Shown here: positions 29,233 to 38,010 of the stretch, one piece after another | Layout of the letters: each line of letters opens with the position of its first letter | Position numbering within the stretch: the stretch's first letter is position 1 | Source: CBDFGT01 sp965247225 | GTDB lineage: Bacteria; Pseudomonadota; Alphaproteobacteria; Rhizobiales; Rhizobiaceae | Length of the DNA: 64,000 nucleotides | Assembly (NCBI GenBank): GCA_965247225.1 | Contig: CBDFGT010000009.1 | Span: 124,001-188,000 of the forward strand | Direction of reading: 5' to 3' | Notes under the pieces: generated by a model | Told to the model about the DNA's origin: nothing | What the model saw: the letters and a program-made list of their open reading frames with translations, nothing else | The model's database searches: none | Program-made: the position numbers and the translations under genes

Positions 29233-29748
29233 TCAGGCAGCCTTTTCCTGGAACAGGCCGACCTTCAGGTCTGTTGCCTTGTAGATCACTTCACCATCCG
29301 CCTTCATCCAGCCGTCGGCAATGCCCAGAACCAGGCGACCGCGCATGACACGCTTGAAATCAATGCCATATTGAACAAGCCTGGTTTTCGGCGTGACCAT
29401 GCCGGTAAACTTGACCTCACCGGTGGAAATGGCCCGGCCCTTGCCCGGTTCACCCAGCCAGCCGAGATAAAACCCGGTCAGCTGCCACATGGCATCCAGA
29501 CCCAGGCAGCCCGGCATGACAGGATCGCCGATAAAATGGCAGGGGAAGAACCAGAGGTCGGGATGGATATCAAATTCCGCACGGATGAAACCCTTGTCAT
29601 TCGGGCCACCCGTTTCAGAAATTTCGGTAATACGGTCAAACATCAGCATGGGAGGAGCAGGGAGCTGAGCATTGCCCGGACCAAACATTTCGCCACGCGA
29701 ACATGTCAGGATTTCATCATAGGTGAAACTGGATTGTCTGGTCGTCAT
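29233..29748 (-). CDS. fabA: 3-hydroxydecanoyl-ACP dehydratase/isomerase
   Basis: 171-residue hot-dog-fold enzyme that dehydrates 3-hydroxydecanoyl-ACP and isomerises the double bond, starting unsaturated fatty-acid synthesis. The active-site His lies in FFPCHFIGDPVMPGC and the Asp in LGLDAMWQ. The start MTTRQSSFTYDE matches the family. It heads the fabA-fabB-fabI unit and is divergent from irr, as in Brucella and Rhizobium. Confidence 0.96.
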   Translation of the reverse strand: MTTRQSSFTYDEILTCSRGEMFGPGNAQLPAPPMLMFDRITEISETGGPNDKGFIRAEFDIHPDLWFFPCHFIGDPVMPGCLGLDAMWQLTGFYLGWLGEPGKGRAISTGEVKFTGMVTPKTRLVQYGIDFKRVMRGRLVLGIADGWMKADGEVIYKATDLKVGLFQEKAA

Positions 29749-30124
29749 CTTTGTGTTTCCGCCCCGTCTGGTCTGGAGTGTCGTTCTTGTTCCGCTTTGA
29801 TCTTTCACGCATTTCAATACCGAAACAATGCAAAAAAGACCCGGGGCGGTTCTTCAAACGTCTGTCCAGTCGCTGCAAATATCGCCCGATCTTCCCGGAA
29901 CTCTTAGAGTAACTGGCCTTCAACGAACAGGGGGATGATATTTTTTTTCCGGAAAAACCGGAATTTTCGACAAATGCTTGTTGAAAAACAAGCTGAAAAC
30001 AGATGCATTGCGAGGAATTGCAGGCGCTATTGAAAATTATTGTCGCAAAAGTTATATGGTCAGGGTGCAACTGAACCTCTGAAAATCAGGCAAGACATTG
30101 GAATCCGGCAAACAGCAACCAGAA
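29749..30124. other. fabA-irr divergent promoter region
   Basis: About 375 bp with divergent starts. It contains a hairpin GCTTGTTGAAAAACAAGC near 29976-29993 and AT-rich stretches that could hold promoters. I did not find a convincing iron-control element. No coding gene supported. Confidence 0.5.
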
Positions 30125-30529
30125 ATGTCCATGGAAGCGCGTCTTCGCTATGCAGGAATGCGACCGACACGCCAGCGCCTGGCTCTCGTGGATTTGCTTT
30201 TTGCCAGGGGCGACAGACATCTGACAGTGGAAGAACTGCACGAGGAGGCTGTAGTGGCAGGGGTCGATGTTTCCCTGGCAACAGTCTACAACACGCTGCA
30301 TCAGTTCACACAGGCAGGCCTTGTGCGGGTTCTGGCCGTTGAAGGTTCCAGAACCTATTTCGATACCAATGTCTCCGATCATCATCATTTCTTTGTCGAA
30401 GGTCGCAATGAAGTGCTGGATATTCCGGTCAGCAATATCGTCATCGACAATCTGCCCGTGCCACCGGAGGGTATGGAAATTGCCCATATAGATGTTGTGA
30501 TCCGCCTTCGCCCGAAATCCGGCCTGTAA
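30125..30529 (+). CDS. irr: Iron response regulator Irr (Fur family)
   Basis: 134 residues. Irr represses or activates iron and haem genes under low iron in Rhizobiales and Brucella. The winged-helix region is RYAGMRPTRQRLALVD and VSLATVYNTLHQF. The haem-linked DHHHFF motif is present. There is no N-terminal GCPWH haem motif, as in most Irr outside Bradyrhizobium. A TTG at 30098 would give 143 residues and cannot be excluded. Its divergent position next to fabA supports the name. Confidence 0.92.
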   Translation: MSMEARLRYAGMRPTRQRLALVDLLFARGDRHLTVEELHEEAVVAGVDVSLATVYNTLHQFTQAGLVRVLAVEGSRTYFDTNVSDHHHFFVEGRNEVLDIPVSNIVIDNLPVPPEGMEIAHIDVVIRLRPKSGL

Positions 30530-30534
30530 CCGTC

Positions 30535-31170
30535 CTACATCACATCATCCGGGTGGCGTCCTGGCCTTGACCTGTAGGCCGGAAGCGTCCAGCCGAAGGC
30601 AATCGCACCACCGCGCACGCCAAGGGCGCAGGCAATGCCCAGACCGGAGGCAAGAATGAGCGGAGCGCCCAGAATAAAAGCGCAGGTAAACACGCAGGCC
30701 CCGGTCAGCGCCGACGTCACATAGATTTCCGGACGCAAAAGCACGGACGGCTCCTGTGCCAGCATATCGCGCAGAACCCCGCCAAATGTGGCCGTCAATG
30801 TGCCCATGACAATGGCAACGGCCGGAGATCCCGTGGCCGCCAGCCCTTTTGCAGAACCCATGACACAATAGGCAGCAAGGCCCGCGGCATCAAGCCACAG
30901 GAGCACGCGATAGCGTGACCATACGAGATGCGCCGTCAAATACACCAGAATGGCAACGGTGACACAGACCAGTATATAAATGGGCTCCCGCACCCAGAAT
31001 ACAGGTGTCTGGCCCAGCACAACATCGCGCAATGTGCCTCCGCCAATCCCGGTAACGGCTGCCAGAAACAGGAAACCGATCAGATCCAGCTGCTTGCGAG
31101 ATGCAGACAAGGCACCGGTTGCGGCAAACACGGCAACGCCGCAATAATCAAGCACGTCCAGCAATGACAT
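30535..31170 (-). CDS. TRIC-type cation channel family protein
   Basis: 211-residue inner-membrane protein (UPF0126/YicG family) with seven likely membrane segments and two internal repeats, each with a glycine motif: GIGGGTLRDVVLG (about 43-55) and TFGGVLRDMLAQ (about 130). Relatives are potassium-permeable trimeric channels. It has a strong ribosome site (GAGGAG). It lies 5 nt from the irr stop, converging. Confidence 0.88.
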   Translation of the reverse strand: MSLLDVLDYCGVAVFAATGALSASRKQLDLIGFLFLAAVTGIGGGTLRDVVLGQTPVFWVREPIYILVCVTVAILVYLTAHLVWSRYRVLLWLDAAGLAAYCVMGSAKGLAATGSPAVAIVMGTLTATFGGVLRDMLAQEPSVLLRPEIYVTSALTGACVFTCAFILGAPLILASGLGIACALGVRGGAIAFGWTLPAYRSRPGRHPDDVM

Positions 31171-31246
31171 TGTCAGGATCTCCTCATGACCGGCGGGTAT
31201 TGACCCATAGACGCACGTTTCTTTGGCAATGGTTCAGGGTAAAAAG

Positions 31247-32041
31247 CTACACCGCATCGGGAAACAGCCGGTGGGTTTTTCCGCCGAGAAAGGCCGCCAG
31301 CAAACCTGTCCATTCCCGCAGGGCCGTGGTGGTGATTTCAGCATTGCGAAACGGCTGGGTGAAGTCGAAACGCACCGACGTCTTGCCCGGTGTCCGGTAA
31401 TCCGTGGGCCAGGCAATGACATCAACACCCTGTTTGCGGAAAAGCCCCATGGCGCGCGGCATATGGAAGGCCGATGTCACCAGCAGGCACTGTTTCAGAC
31501 CGGCCTTCTCGAGGAGGTCTCTGGAATTGGCTGCATTGTCAATGGTGTTGCGCGATATGTCCTCTGACAGGATGCTCTTCTGGTCCACACCAAGCTCTGC
31601 ATAATAGCGCCTGGCAATGACGCCTTCACCTTCCATGCCGCCTTCCAGCGTGCCGTCACCGCCTGAAATGACCAGTGTCAGGCCGGGCCATGTGCGCAAC
31701 AGCCTGTAACCTTCCAGAAAGCGGTCGCCGGCCTCGTTCATTTCTGTGCCGCCGCGGCTGGTGGTGACCGTCGCATCCAGCCCGCCACCCAGAATGATGG
31801 CGCATTGCGGTGGTGTTGCCAGGGTTTGCGGTCTTTGAAACCGGTTTTCCAGAACCGCCATGGCGGCCGACCCCGCCGTTGTGTACAGGCTGACAAACAG
31901 CACCAGGGCCGCCAGTGTGATGGCAACGCCCTGCACCCGGCGCAGACCCAGTTTTCCGCAGATCAGTCCCGCGAGGATCAGGAAAAAGCTCAGTGACAAG
32001 GGTTGAGCGACGATCCAGAAGATTTTTGAAAATACAAACAT
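31247..32041 (-). CDS. YdcF/SanA-like DUF218 membrane protein
   Basis: 264 residues. Two N-terminal membrane segments precede a DUF218 domain with CAIILGGGLD, ISGGDGTLEGG and VTSAFHMPRAMGLF. ElyC/YdcF-type proteins are tied to envelope polysaccharide handling; the substrate is unknown. Its coding region is overlapped for about 385 nt by a continuing frame of the upstream TMEM43-like gene. Confidence 0.85.
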   Translation of the reverse strand: MFVFSKIFWIVAQPLSLSFFLILAGLICGKLGLRRVQGVAITLAALVLFVSLYTTAGSAAMAVLENRFQRPQTLATPPQCAIILGGGLDATVTTSRGGTEMNEAGDRFLEGYRLLRTWPGLTLVISGGDGTLEGGMEGEGVIARRYYAELGVDQKSILSEDISRNTIDNAANSRDLLEKAGLKQCLLVTSAFHMPRAMGLFRKQGVDVIAWPTDYRTPGKTSVRFDFTQPFRNAEITTTALREWTGLLAAFLGGKTHRLFPDAV

Positions 32042-33281
32042 GAAATGTCCCGGAGAAATAGCACCGGTCAGGGAGCCGGTGCCAGGGTCGCGTTATGACC
32101 TGCGCTGATGGTGACGCTGCGGCAGGCGCTGGGGCCAGCCTGGCGCGGCGCATGTAGACCAGCCCAAAGCCGATCACCAGACCGACAGCAATCACGCCGA
32201 TGGCCACAAAGGGCCTGTAGGCCAGCCAGCCGATGGCCATGACAACCGGTCCGATGATGATGGTGAGAACAAAGGACAGCAGGCCGGTTCCAAAACGGAC
32301 AATCGATCCGACGAAGGGAATGACATCGCCCATGACACCAAAGATCGAGAAAAGCATGGTGAAGCCGACAAACATCAGGATCAGTCCACCGATACGGATT
32401 GCCCAGGTGATGATGACATTGGCCACCTGTGCGTCCTCGAACATTTTGGCCGCCGTGACACTTCCGCTGTCACTCAGGAAAATCGTGTAGCCGTTTGATG
32501 TTGTATAATCGGCCAGTGTCTTGCCTGTCTGGGCCGCAACGAAACTGGCCTCTGTGATATCCAAGCGCTGCCAGGAGATTTTCAGATCACCGATGGCAGG
32601 CGAGGCCGGTGACGACCCGACATAAAGTACATTGCCTGTGAGCCTGACAGGTGCGCCGGTATTGATCGTATTGGCAAACCGGGCAGTATCGTCTGCCGTC
32701 AGCGGCACGGCGCTGGAGGAACCCAGGTTGGCCAGCCGCTCGCCATCCAGTTCAAAGGCACCGACATCGGCTGTCTTCACCACGAAATCCTGCGCAGAAA
32801 CGGCAGGCTGCGGGTTTTCATGACCTGCCTGCTGCTTGAATTTTGAGGAATCCACCACACCGGACTTCCATTCCTTTTTATAGTCATAGGTTGTTGTGGT
32901 GGTTTCGCTGCCGCCAACATCCTTTTGGGTTTGCGAACTTTGCGTTTCCACCCACTGATACATTTCAACATTGCGATTGATAGCAACGGCTCCCGCAGCG
33001 GAAATTCCAAAATCTGTATCAGCAGGCGTTTCTGCTGTCCTGACCGGGCCGGTGACATGCACCAGCCTGCCCTCATTGGCAGGGTCAACGGTGTCAGATG
33101 GCACATCCGCCACAATGGCAGCGCCTTCAGCCAGGGACCGGTAGGTCTTGATGGAATTGCCCTCGTTCCAGACCATCAGGATGATGGCCACCAGCACCAG
33201 CAATGGACCGATCAGAAGGCTGACCAGTGCATTTTTCATGCGTGAAAACCAGGAGGTTGTTGTTGTTTCCGTAACGCTCAT
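31656..33281 (-). CDS. TMEM43 family membrane protein, C-terminus doubtful
   Basis: 541-residue open frame. The first ~400 residues are TMEM43-like (LEM2/LUMA family): an N-terminal membrane segment (VSLLIGPLLVLVAIILMVW), a large non-cytoplasmic part, and four or so C-terminal segments ending near YMRRARL. Beyond that the frame runs into ydcF in another phase and becomes Arg/Gly/His-rich, which looks like noise. Both other frames have stops near 32068-32095, so a single-base change there would give a normal ~400-residue protein. Function in bacteria is unknown. Confidence 0.75.
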   Translation of the reverse strand: MSVTETTTTSWFSRMKNALVSLLIGPLLVLVAIILMVWNEGNSIKTYRSLAEGAAIVADVPSDTVDPANEGRLVHVTGPVRTAETPADTDFGISAAGAVAINRNVEMYQWVETQSSQTQKDVGGSETTTTTYDYKKEWKSGVVDSSKFKQQAGHENPQPAVSAQDFVVKTADVGAFELDGERLANLGSSSAVPLTADDTARFANTINTGAPVRLTGNVLYVGSSPASPAIGDLKISWQRLDITEASFVAAQTGKTLADYTTSNGYTIFLSDSGSVTAAKMFEDAQVANVIITWAIRIGGLILMFVGFTMLFSIFGVMGDVIPFVGSIVRFGTGLLSFVLTIIIGPVVMAIGWLAYRPFVAIGVIAVGLVIGFGLVYMRRARLAPAPAAASPSAQVITRPWHRLPDRCYFSGTFHVCIFKNLLDRRSTLVTELFPDPRGTDLRKTGSAPGAGRCHHTGGPGAVCQPVHNGGVGRHGGSGKPVSKTANPGNTTAMRHHSGWRAGCDGHHQPRRHRNERGRRPLSGRLQAVAHMARPDTGHFRR

Positions 33282-33449
33282 CGCTGCCCCGTCATTGCTT
33301 TAAATTCAAAGAAAAGGCGATTCCCCCGCCACTGAAAACAAGTGCTACCGGATTTCCATATAAAAGAAAACGGACAGGGATCACAAATCAGGCCGCAAAC
33401 ATCAACGCACCTGCGGCTTTGTCGCCGGGATGATGATTGTCCTAAGGTC

Positions 33450-34406
33450 TCAATATCCCAATGTCTTGTCCACGAGGCATTCCAGCGGCAGACCTGTCTC
33501 AAACCGGTCGATCTGGGCCTGCACATGTTTGAACAGGGCCTTCGCATCCGAGGCAGCGGCGGCATGCGGCGTGAAAAACACATCCTCCCGCTCCCAGAAG
33601 GGGCTTTCGGCGGGCAGGGGCTCGGTTTCAAACACATCCAGTGATGCGCCGCCCAGCACACCGGTGTCGAGAGCGGCCAGAATATCCGCCTCCACCTGGC
33701 TGCCACCCCGTCCGCCATTGATAAAGACCGGGCGTTCAAGTGCACCGCCTTGCCGGAGCTTTGAAAACAGGGCCAGATTGAACATACCGCGTGTTTCCGC
33801 TGTCAGGGGCAAAAGGCCGACGAGCATGTCGGTTTGCGCCAGAAACCTGTCGAGCCCGGCGGCACTCCAGGTTTCCATCCCGTCGATCTGTTTGGCCGTG
33901 CGCGACCAGCCGATGACCTTGAAACCCATGATCTTGAGCTTGGCGACACTGTCAAGCCCCAGCACGCCAAGGCCCATCACACCGACGGTCAGATCGCAGG
34001 CTTCCGGCTGGGGCAATTCGCGCCAGATCTTTTGCCGGCGAAGGGCCTCATAGGCGCGGTTCTGGCGCAGGTGCATCAGGCATTGCATCACCACCCATTC
34101 GCTCATGCGTGTTGTCAGGCTGCGATCCACAAAGCGTACGAGGGGAAGGTCGGGAAGTCCGGGTATTTTCAAGACATGATCAACGCCGGCACCGCCGGAA
34201 AACACCACTTTCAGATCCGGAGCACGCGAAAACAGCGTGTCGGACGGTTTCCACACCACCGCATAATCCATGCCGGAAAGGTCACGGTCCTTGTTGGCAG
34301 GATCGGCCAGATTGATGGTCTCGCGATCCGGAAAGGCCGATTTCAGCGCCATGCGCACCTCCCCGGCATGGAATTTCACATCAATGATCACGGGACTTTT
34401 GGACAT
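33450..34406 (-). CDS. D-2-hydroxyacid dehydrogenase (GhrA-like)
   Basis: 318 residues; NAD(P)H-dependent reductase of glyoxylate or hydroxypyruvate type. The Rossmann motif is VGVMGLGVLGL; the catalytic residues are Arg in INGGRGG, Glu in FETEPLP and His in FTPHAAAAS. The length and the ALERPVFINGG region fit the GhrA group. It ends the run downstream of yejF, 10 nt away, and may be co-transcribed with the peptide importer. Confidence 0.88.
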   Translation of the reverse strand: MSKSPVIIDVKFHAGEVRMALKSAFPDRETINLADPANKDRDLSGMDYAVVWKPSDTLFSRAPDLKVVFSGGAGVDHVLKIPGLPDLPLVRFVDRSLTTRMSEWVVMQCLMHLRQNRAYEALRRQKIWRELPQPEACDLTVGVMGLGVLGLDSVAKLKIMGFKVIGWSRTAKQIDGMETWSAAGLDRFLAQTDMLVGLLPLTAETRGMFNLALFSKLRQGGALERPVFINGGRGGSQVEADILAALDTGVLGGASLDVFETEPLPAESPFWEREDVFFTPHAAAASDAKALFKHVQAQIDRFETGLPLECLVDKTLGY

Positions 34407-34416
34407 CGGGAACCCT

Positions 34417-36045
34417 TTACTGGCGTATCATGTCTGAGCGGATGGCTTTCAGATCGAAGGCTGCGGCCAGAAGCGCTTTTGTGTAATCCGCCTGCGGGGC
34501 ATCGAAAATCTGTTGGGATGGCCCCTGTTCGACCACCTTGCCATTGCGCATGACAATCATGTCATTGGCAAGCGCCCGCACCACCCGCAGGTCATGGCTG
34601 ATGAACAGATAGGCCAGATCATGCTTGCGCTGCAGTTCCCGCAACAGGTCCACAACCTGCGCCTGCACGCTCATATCGAGCGCAGAAGTCGGTTCATCCA
34701 GCATGACAAGGCGCGGTTTCAGGATCATGGCGCGGGCAATGGCAATGCGCTGGCGCTGGCCGCCGGAAAATTCATGCGGATAGCGCCAGCGGGTTTCCGG
34801 GTTGAGGCCGGTTTCTGTGAGAGCCTCGCAAACCCGCAGGTCGCGTTCATCGGCGGAAAGGCCCGGCTCATGGATGGACAGCCCTTCGGCGACAATATCG
34901 CCCACCGGCATGCGCGGGCTCAGGGAGCCATAGGGATCCTGAAACACGATCTGCATCTGGTTGCGCAGCGGTTTCATCTCCATGAACGAAAAGGAATCGA
35001 TCGCCTTTCCGACGAAGCTGATGCGCCCCCTGGAAGAGATCAGCCGCGTCAGCGCCAGTCCGAGCGTGGTTTTGCCGGAGCCGGATTCGCCGACAATGCC
35101 CAGCGTCTGTCCGGCCCGCAATGTCAGGTCAATGCCGTCGACGGCCTTGATATGGTCGACTGTGCGGCGCAGAAGCCCGGCCTTGACCGGAAACCACACT
35201 TTCATATCCTGCGCTTCCAGAACAACCGGTTTGGCTCTGTCTGTGGCCGGAGGGGTTCCCCTTGGTTCGGAGGCCAGGAGATGGCGGGTATAGGCGTGTT
35301 GCGGATGGGCAAAAATCTCCGCCGTTGGCCCGGCCTCGACAATCTGTCCACCGGTCATCACACAGACCCGGTCGGCAAAGCGGCGCACAATGCCCAGATC
35401 ATGGGTGATGAACAGCATCGACATGCCATGCTGCTCTTTCAGGCCTTGCAGCAATTCCAGAATCTGCGCCTGAACTGTGACATCAAGCGCCGTGGTCGGC
35501 TCGTCGGCAATCAGCAGGTCCGGCCGGTTGGCCAGCGCCATGGCAATCATCACCCGCTGGCGCTGCCCGCCTGAGAGTTCATGCGGATAGGCTTTCAGCC
35601 TTTGTTCCGGGTTGCGGATGCCGACGGCATGCAAAAGCTCCAGTATGCGGGACCGTGCCACGTCTCCGCTGATGCCCTGATGCAGCAGGAGGATCTCGCC
35701 AATCTGCTTTTCAATGGTGTGCAGCGGATTGAGCGAGGTCATCGGCTCCTGAAAAATCATGGTAATATCGTTGCCGCGCACGCCACGAAGGGTTTCCGCC
35801 GGGGCCGACAGCAGGTCTTTTCCGCCAAACAGGATACGGCCGGACGGATGGCTTGCCGCAGGATAGGGCAGAAGCTTGAGGATGGAGCTGGCGGTGACCG
35901 ATTTTCCGGAGCCGGATTCCCCCACAAGCGCCACCACTTCGCCCCTGTGGATATCAAAGGAGACACGGTCGACGGCAAGCGATGTCTTGCCGCCCTGGTG
36001 AAAGGCAACAGAAAGATCCTGGACAGACAGAAGGGGTTCAGTCAT
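34417..36045 (-). CDS. yejF: Peptide ABC transporter ATP-binding protein YejF
   Basis: 542-residue protein with two fused ATPase domains. Each has Walker A (GESGSGKSVTAS and GESGSGKTTLGL) and signature (LSGGQRQRVMIA and FSGGQRQRIAIA). It powers the YejABEF importer. In enterobacteria this takes up microcin C; in Agrobacterium the system imports peptidoglycan peptides. The start MTEPLLSVQDLSV overlaps the stop of a PIN toxin gene by 8 nt. A longer start at 36072 is possible but unlikely. Confidence 0.94.
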   Translation of the reverse strand: MTEPLLSVQDLSVAFHQGGKTSLAVDRVSFDIHRGEVVALVGESGSGKSVTASSILKLLPYPAASHPSGRILFGGKDLLSAPAETLRGVRGNDITMIFQEPMTSLNPLHTIEKQIGEILLLHQGISGDVARSRILELLHAVGIRNPEQRLKAYPHELSGGQRQRVMIAMALANRPDLLIADEPTTALDVTVQAQILELLQGLKEQHGMSMLFITHDLGIVRRFADRVCVMTGGQIVEAGPTAEIFAHPQHAYTRHLLASEPRGTPPATDRAKPVVLEAQDMKVWFPVKAGLLRRTVDHIKAVDGIDLTLRAGQTLGIVGESGSGKTTLGLALTRLISSRGRISFVGKAIDSFSFMEMKPLRNQMQIVFQDPYGSLSPRMPVGDIVAEGLSIHEPGLSADERDLRVCEALTETGLNPETRWRYPHEFSGGQRQRIAIARAMILKPRLVMLDEPTSALDMSVQAQVVDLLRELQRKHDLAYLFISHDLRVVRALANDMIVMRNGKVVEQGPSQQIFDAPQADYTKALLAAAFDLKAIRSDMIRQ

Positions 36046-36544
36046 TGGCAGTGCCTTGCATAAGGCCTGCAAGTGTTTGCTCGTTCAGGCGCAGGACAGA
36101 AATGGGGTGCATCGGTTTCATAAAGGTGCTCTGCTCTGTTGCAAGGTCATAGTCATTCTGAAAATCCGTATCCCGGGTCAGGAAATGACTGCAGCCAGCG
36201 GCAAAGGCGGCAGACAAATGGATCGCATCTGGCAGCTTCAATCTGTATTGCGAACGAATAACCGCAGAATGATACAGAACAGGACGGGTGAGTGCGATAA
36301 GCTCCAGCCAGTCATTTTGCAGAATCGTTCTTTCATATTGCCGGATCAATGCTGTTTGTTGCTTCTTGAGGGGCGCGACCAGAGCTTCCGCCAGCGTAAG
36401 TTCGCCAGTGCAAAACAGGGGTGGTGAATCTGCCGGCTGGAGAGAAACAAGTTCAACGAGCTGATCTGCAATTGTGTTGTTCTCACCCTCAATCAACGCA
36501 ATAAACACATTTGTATCGAAGTAAAGCCGCTTGAAAGGGCTCAT
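36038..36544 (-). CDS. PIN-domain toxin (VapC-like)
   Basis: 168 residues with a PIN ribonuclease fold. The acidic residues are visible: D in YFDTNVFIALIEG, E in TLAEALVAP, D in KLPDAIHLSAAF and D in LTRDTDFQ. The start overlaps the antitoxin stop (ATGA), and the end overlaps the yejF start. It is AT-richer than the yej genes and lies between yejE and yejF, so it is an insertion into a transporter operon. Confidence 0.85.
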   Translation of the reverse strand: MSPFKRLYFDTNVFIALIEGENNTIADQLVELVSLQPADSPPLFCTGELTLAEALVAPLKKQQTALIRQYERTILQNDWLELIALTRPVLYHSAVIRSQYRLKLPDAIHLSAAFAAGCSHFLTRDTDFQNDYDLATEQSTFMKPMHPISVLRLNEQTLAGLMQGTAND

Positions 36545-36783
36545 TCAGCCTCCCATTCATCCCGCAAATCCCTGATACGGGCGGCAGCTTCGTCAAGGCT
36601 GATCTTTTCCGCGAAAGATTCCCTGAACTTTCGGATTGTCGCGACGGTCTCTGCAGCAGTTTCACGTCTGTCGTCTGTCTCTTCCTCAATGACGACACGC
36701 ACAGTTGCAGTCTGATCAAGCCCAAAGCGCATATCCGCAGGCAGTTTTGATACCGGGTAGTGATCGAGAACAATCTTGTTCAT
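36541..36783 (-). CDS. Antitoxin partner of the PIN toxin
   Basis: 80-residue acidic protein beginning MNKIVLDHYPVSKLPADMRF, with a C-terminal helical ISLDEAAARIRDLRDEWEAE. Prevent-host-death or VapB-like antitoxins have this size and layout. The start at 36783 was chosen over a longer open frame that would overlap yejE. The last codons overlap the toxin start. Confidence 0.75.
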   Translation of the reverse strand: MNKIVLDHYPVSKLPADMRFGLDQTATVRVVIEEETDDRRETAAETVATIRKFRESFAEKISLDEAAARIRDLRDEWEAE

Positions 36784-36868
36784 GCCCGCTTGCACCTTTC
36801 CGCATCCCTGTGAAATTGCTGTGGTGACAAGCATAAGGTTCCGGTCGCAAAAATACCAGTCGCCATTC

Positions 36869-38008
36869 TCAAAACGCCTTTCGTGGATCAAAGGCATCCC
36901 GCACGGCCTCTCCGATGAAAATCAGCAGGGACAACATCACCGACATGGTCACAAAGGCTGTCAGCCCCAGCCATGGTGCCTGGAGATTGTTCTTGCCCTG
37001 GGCAATGAGTTCGCCGAGCGAGGCCGAACCGGGCGGCATGCCAAAGCCCAGAAAATCCAGTGAGGTCAGTGTGGTGATCGAGCCTGACAGGATGAAGGGC
37101 AGGAAGGTCAGCGTTGCCACCATGGCATTGGGCAAAAGATGCCGCCACATGATGGTGCCATTGCCGACGCCAAGGGCGCGCGCCGCATTCACATATTCAA
37201 AATTGCGGGCCCGGAGAAACTCCGCACGGACAATACCGACAAAGGAAGTCCATGAAAACAGCAGCATGATACCGAGCAGGATGAAAAAGCCCGGCGGCAG
37301 GATGGCCGCAATAATCAGCAAAATGTAAAGAACCGGCATGGAGGACCAGATCTCGATGAAACGCTGGAACAAGAGGTCTGTCCAGCCGCCGAAATAGCCC
37401 TGCACCGCGCCAGCCGTCACCCCGACGGCGGCAGAGGCAATGGTCAGCGCCAGACCAAACAGCACCGAAACCCGGAAACCGTAGATCATCCGCGCCGTCA
37501 CATCCCGCGCCTGATCATCGGTCCCCAGCCAGTTCAGGTTGCCAAGCCTGCAATCGGGGTCGTTTTCGCCCAGCGGGTAGGCCGAGCAGCGCTCTTCCTT
37601 TGCCATCATCCAGAACGGGGCCGTGGGTGCGGAATGGGGAATATTGGAATTGGCCGTCTGGTAGGAATAGCGGATCGGCGGCCAGATCATCCAGCCATTG
37701 GCATTGATTTCCTCGGCAATGTAGGGCGTGCGATAGTCCGTCGTTGCCAGAAAGCCGCCGAATTTTTCCTCCGGATAATCAATCAGCACCGGAACAAGAA
37801 TTTCGCCTTTGTAGAAGGCAATGATGGGCCGGTCATTGGCAATCAGTTCCGCCACCAGCGACAGACCGAACAGCACGAGGAAAATCCAAAGGGACCAGTA
37901 GCCGCGCCTGTTGGCCTTGAAATTCTGCCAGCGGCGCAGATTGGCCGGAGACAGAAACGGGCGCTCGCGCCCGGGGGCTGGCATTGTCGTTTCAGTGGCA
38001 AGGCTCAT
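36869..38008 (-). CDS. yejE: Peptide ABC transporter permease YejE
   Basis: 379 residues. Inner-membrane permease with an N-terminal segment (YWSLWIFLVLFGLSLV), a periplasmic loop, and five further segments carrying the binding-protein-dependent transport motif (EFLRARNFEYVNAARALG). The ATG at 38008 was chosen over a TTG two codons earlier. It follows yejB by 2 nt. Downstream, yejF is displaced by the toxin-antitoxin pair. Confidence 0.94.
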   Translation of the reverse strand: MSLATETTMPAPGRERPFLSPANLRRWQNFKANRRGYWSLWIFLVLFGLSLVAELIANDRPIIAFYKGEILVPVLIDYPEEKFGGFLATTDYRTPYIAEEINANGWMIWPPIRYSYQTANSNIPHSAPTAPFWMMAKEERCSAYPLGENDPDCRLGNLNWLGTDDQARDVTARMIYGFRVSVLFGLALTIASAAVGVTAGAVQGYFGGWTDLLFQRFIEIWSSMPVLYILLIIAAILPPGFFILLGIMLLFSWTSFVGIVRAEFLRARNFEYVNAARALGVGNGTIMWRHLLPNAMVATLTFLPFILSGSITTLTSLDFLGFGMPPGSASLGELIAQGKNNLQAPWLGLTAFVTMSVMLSLLIFIGEAVRDAFDPRKAF

Positions 38009-38010
38009 GG

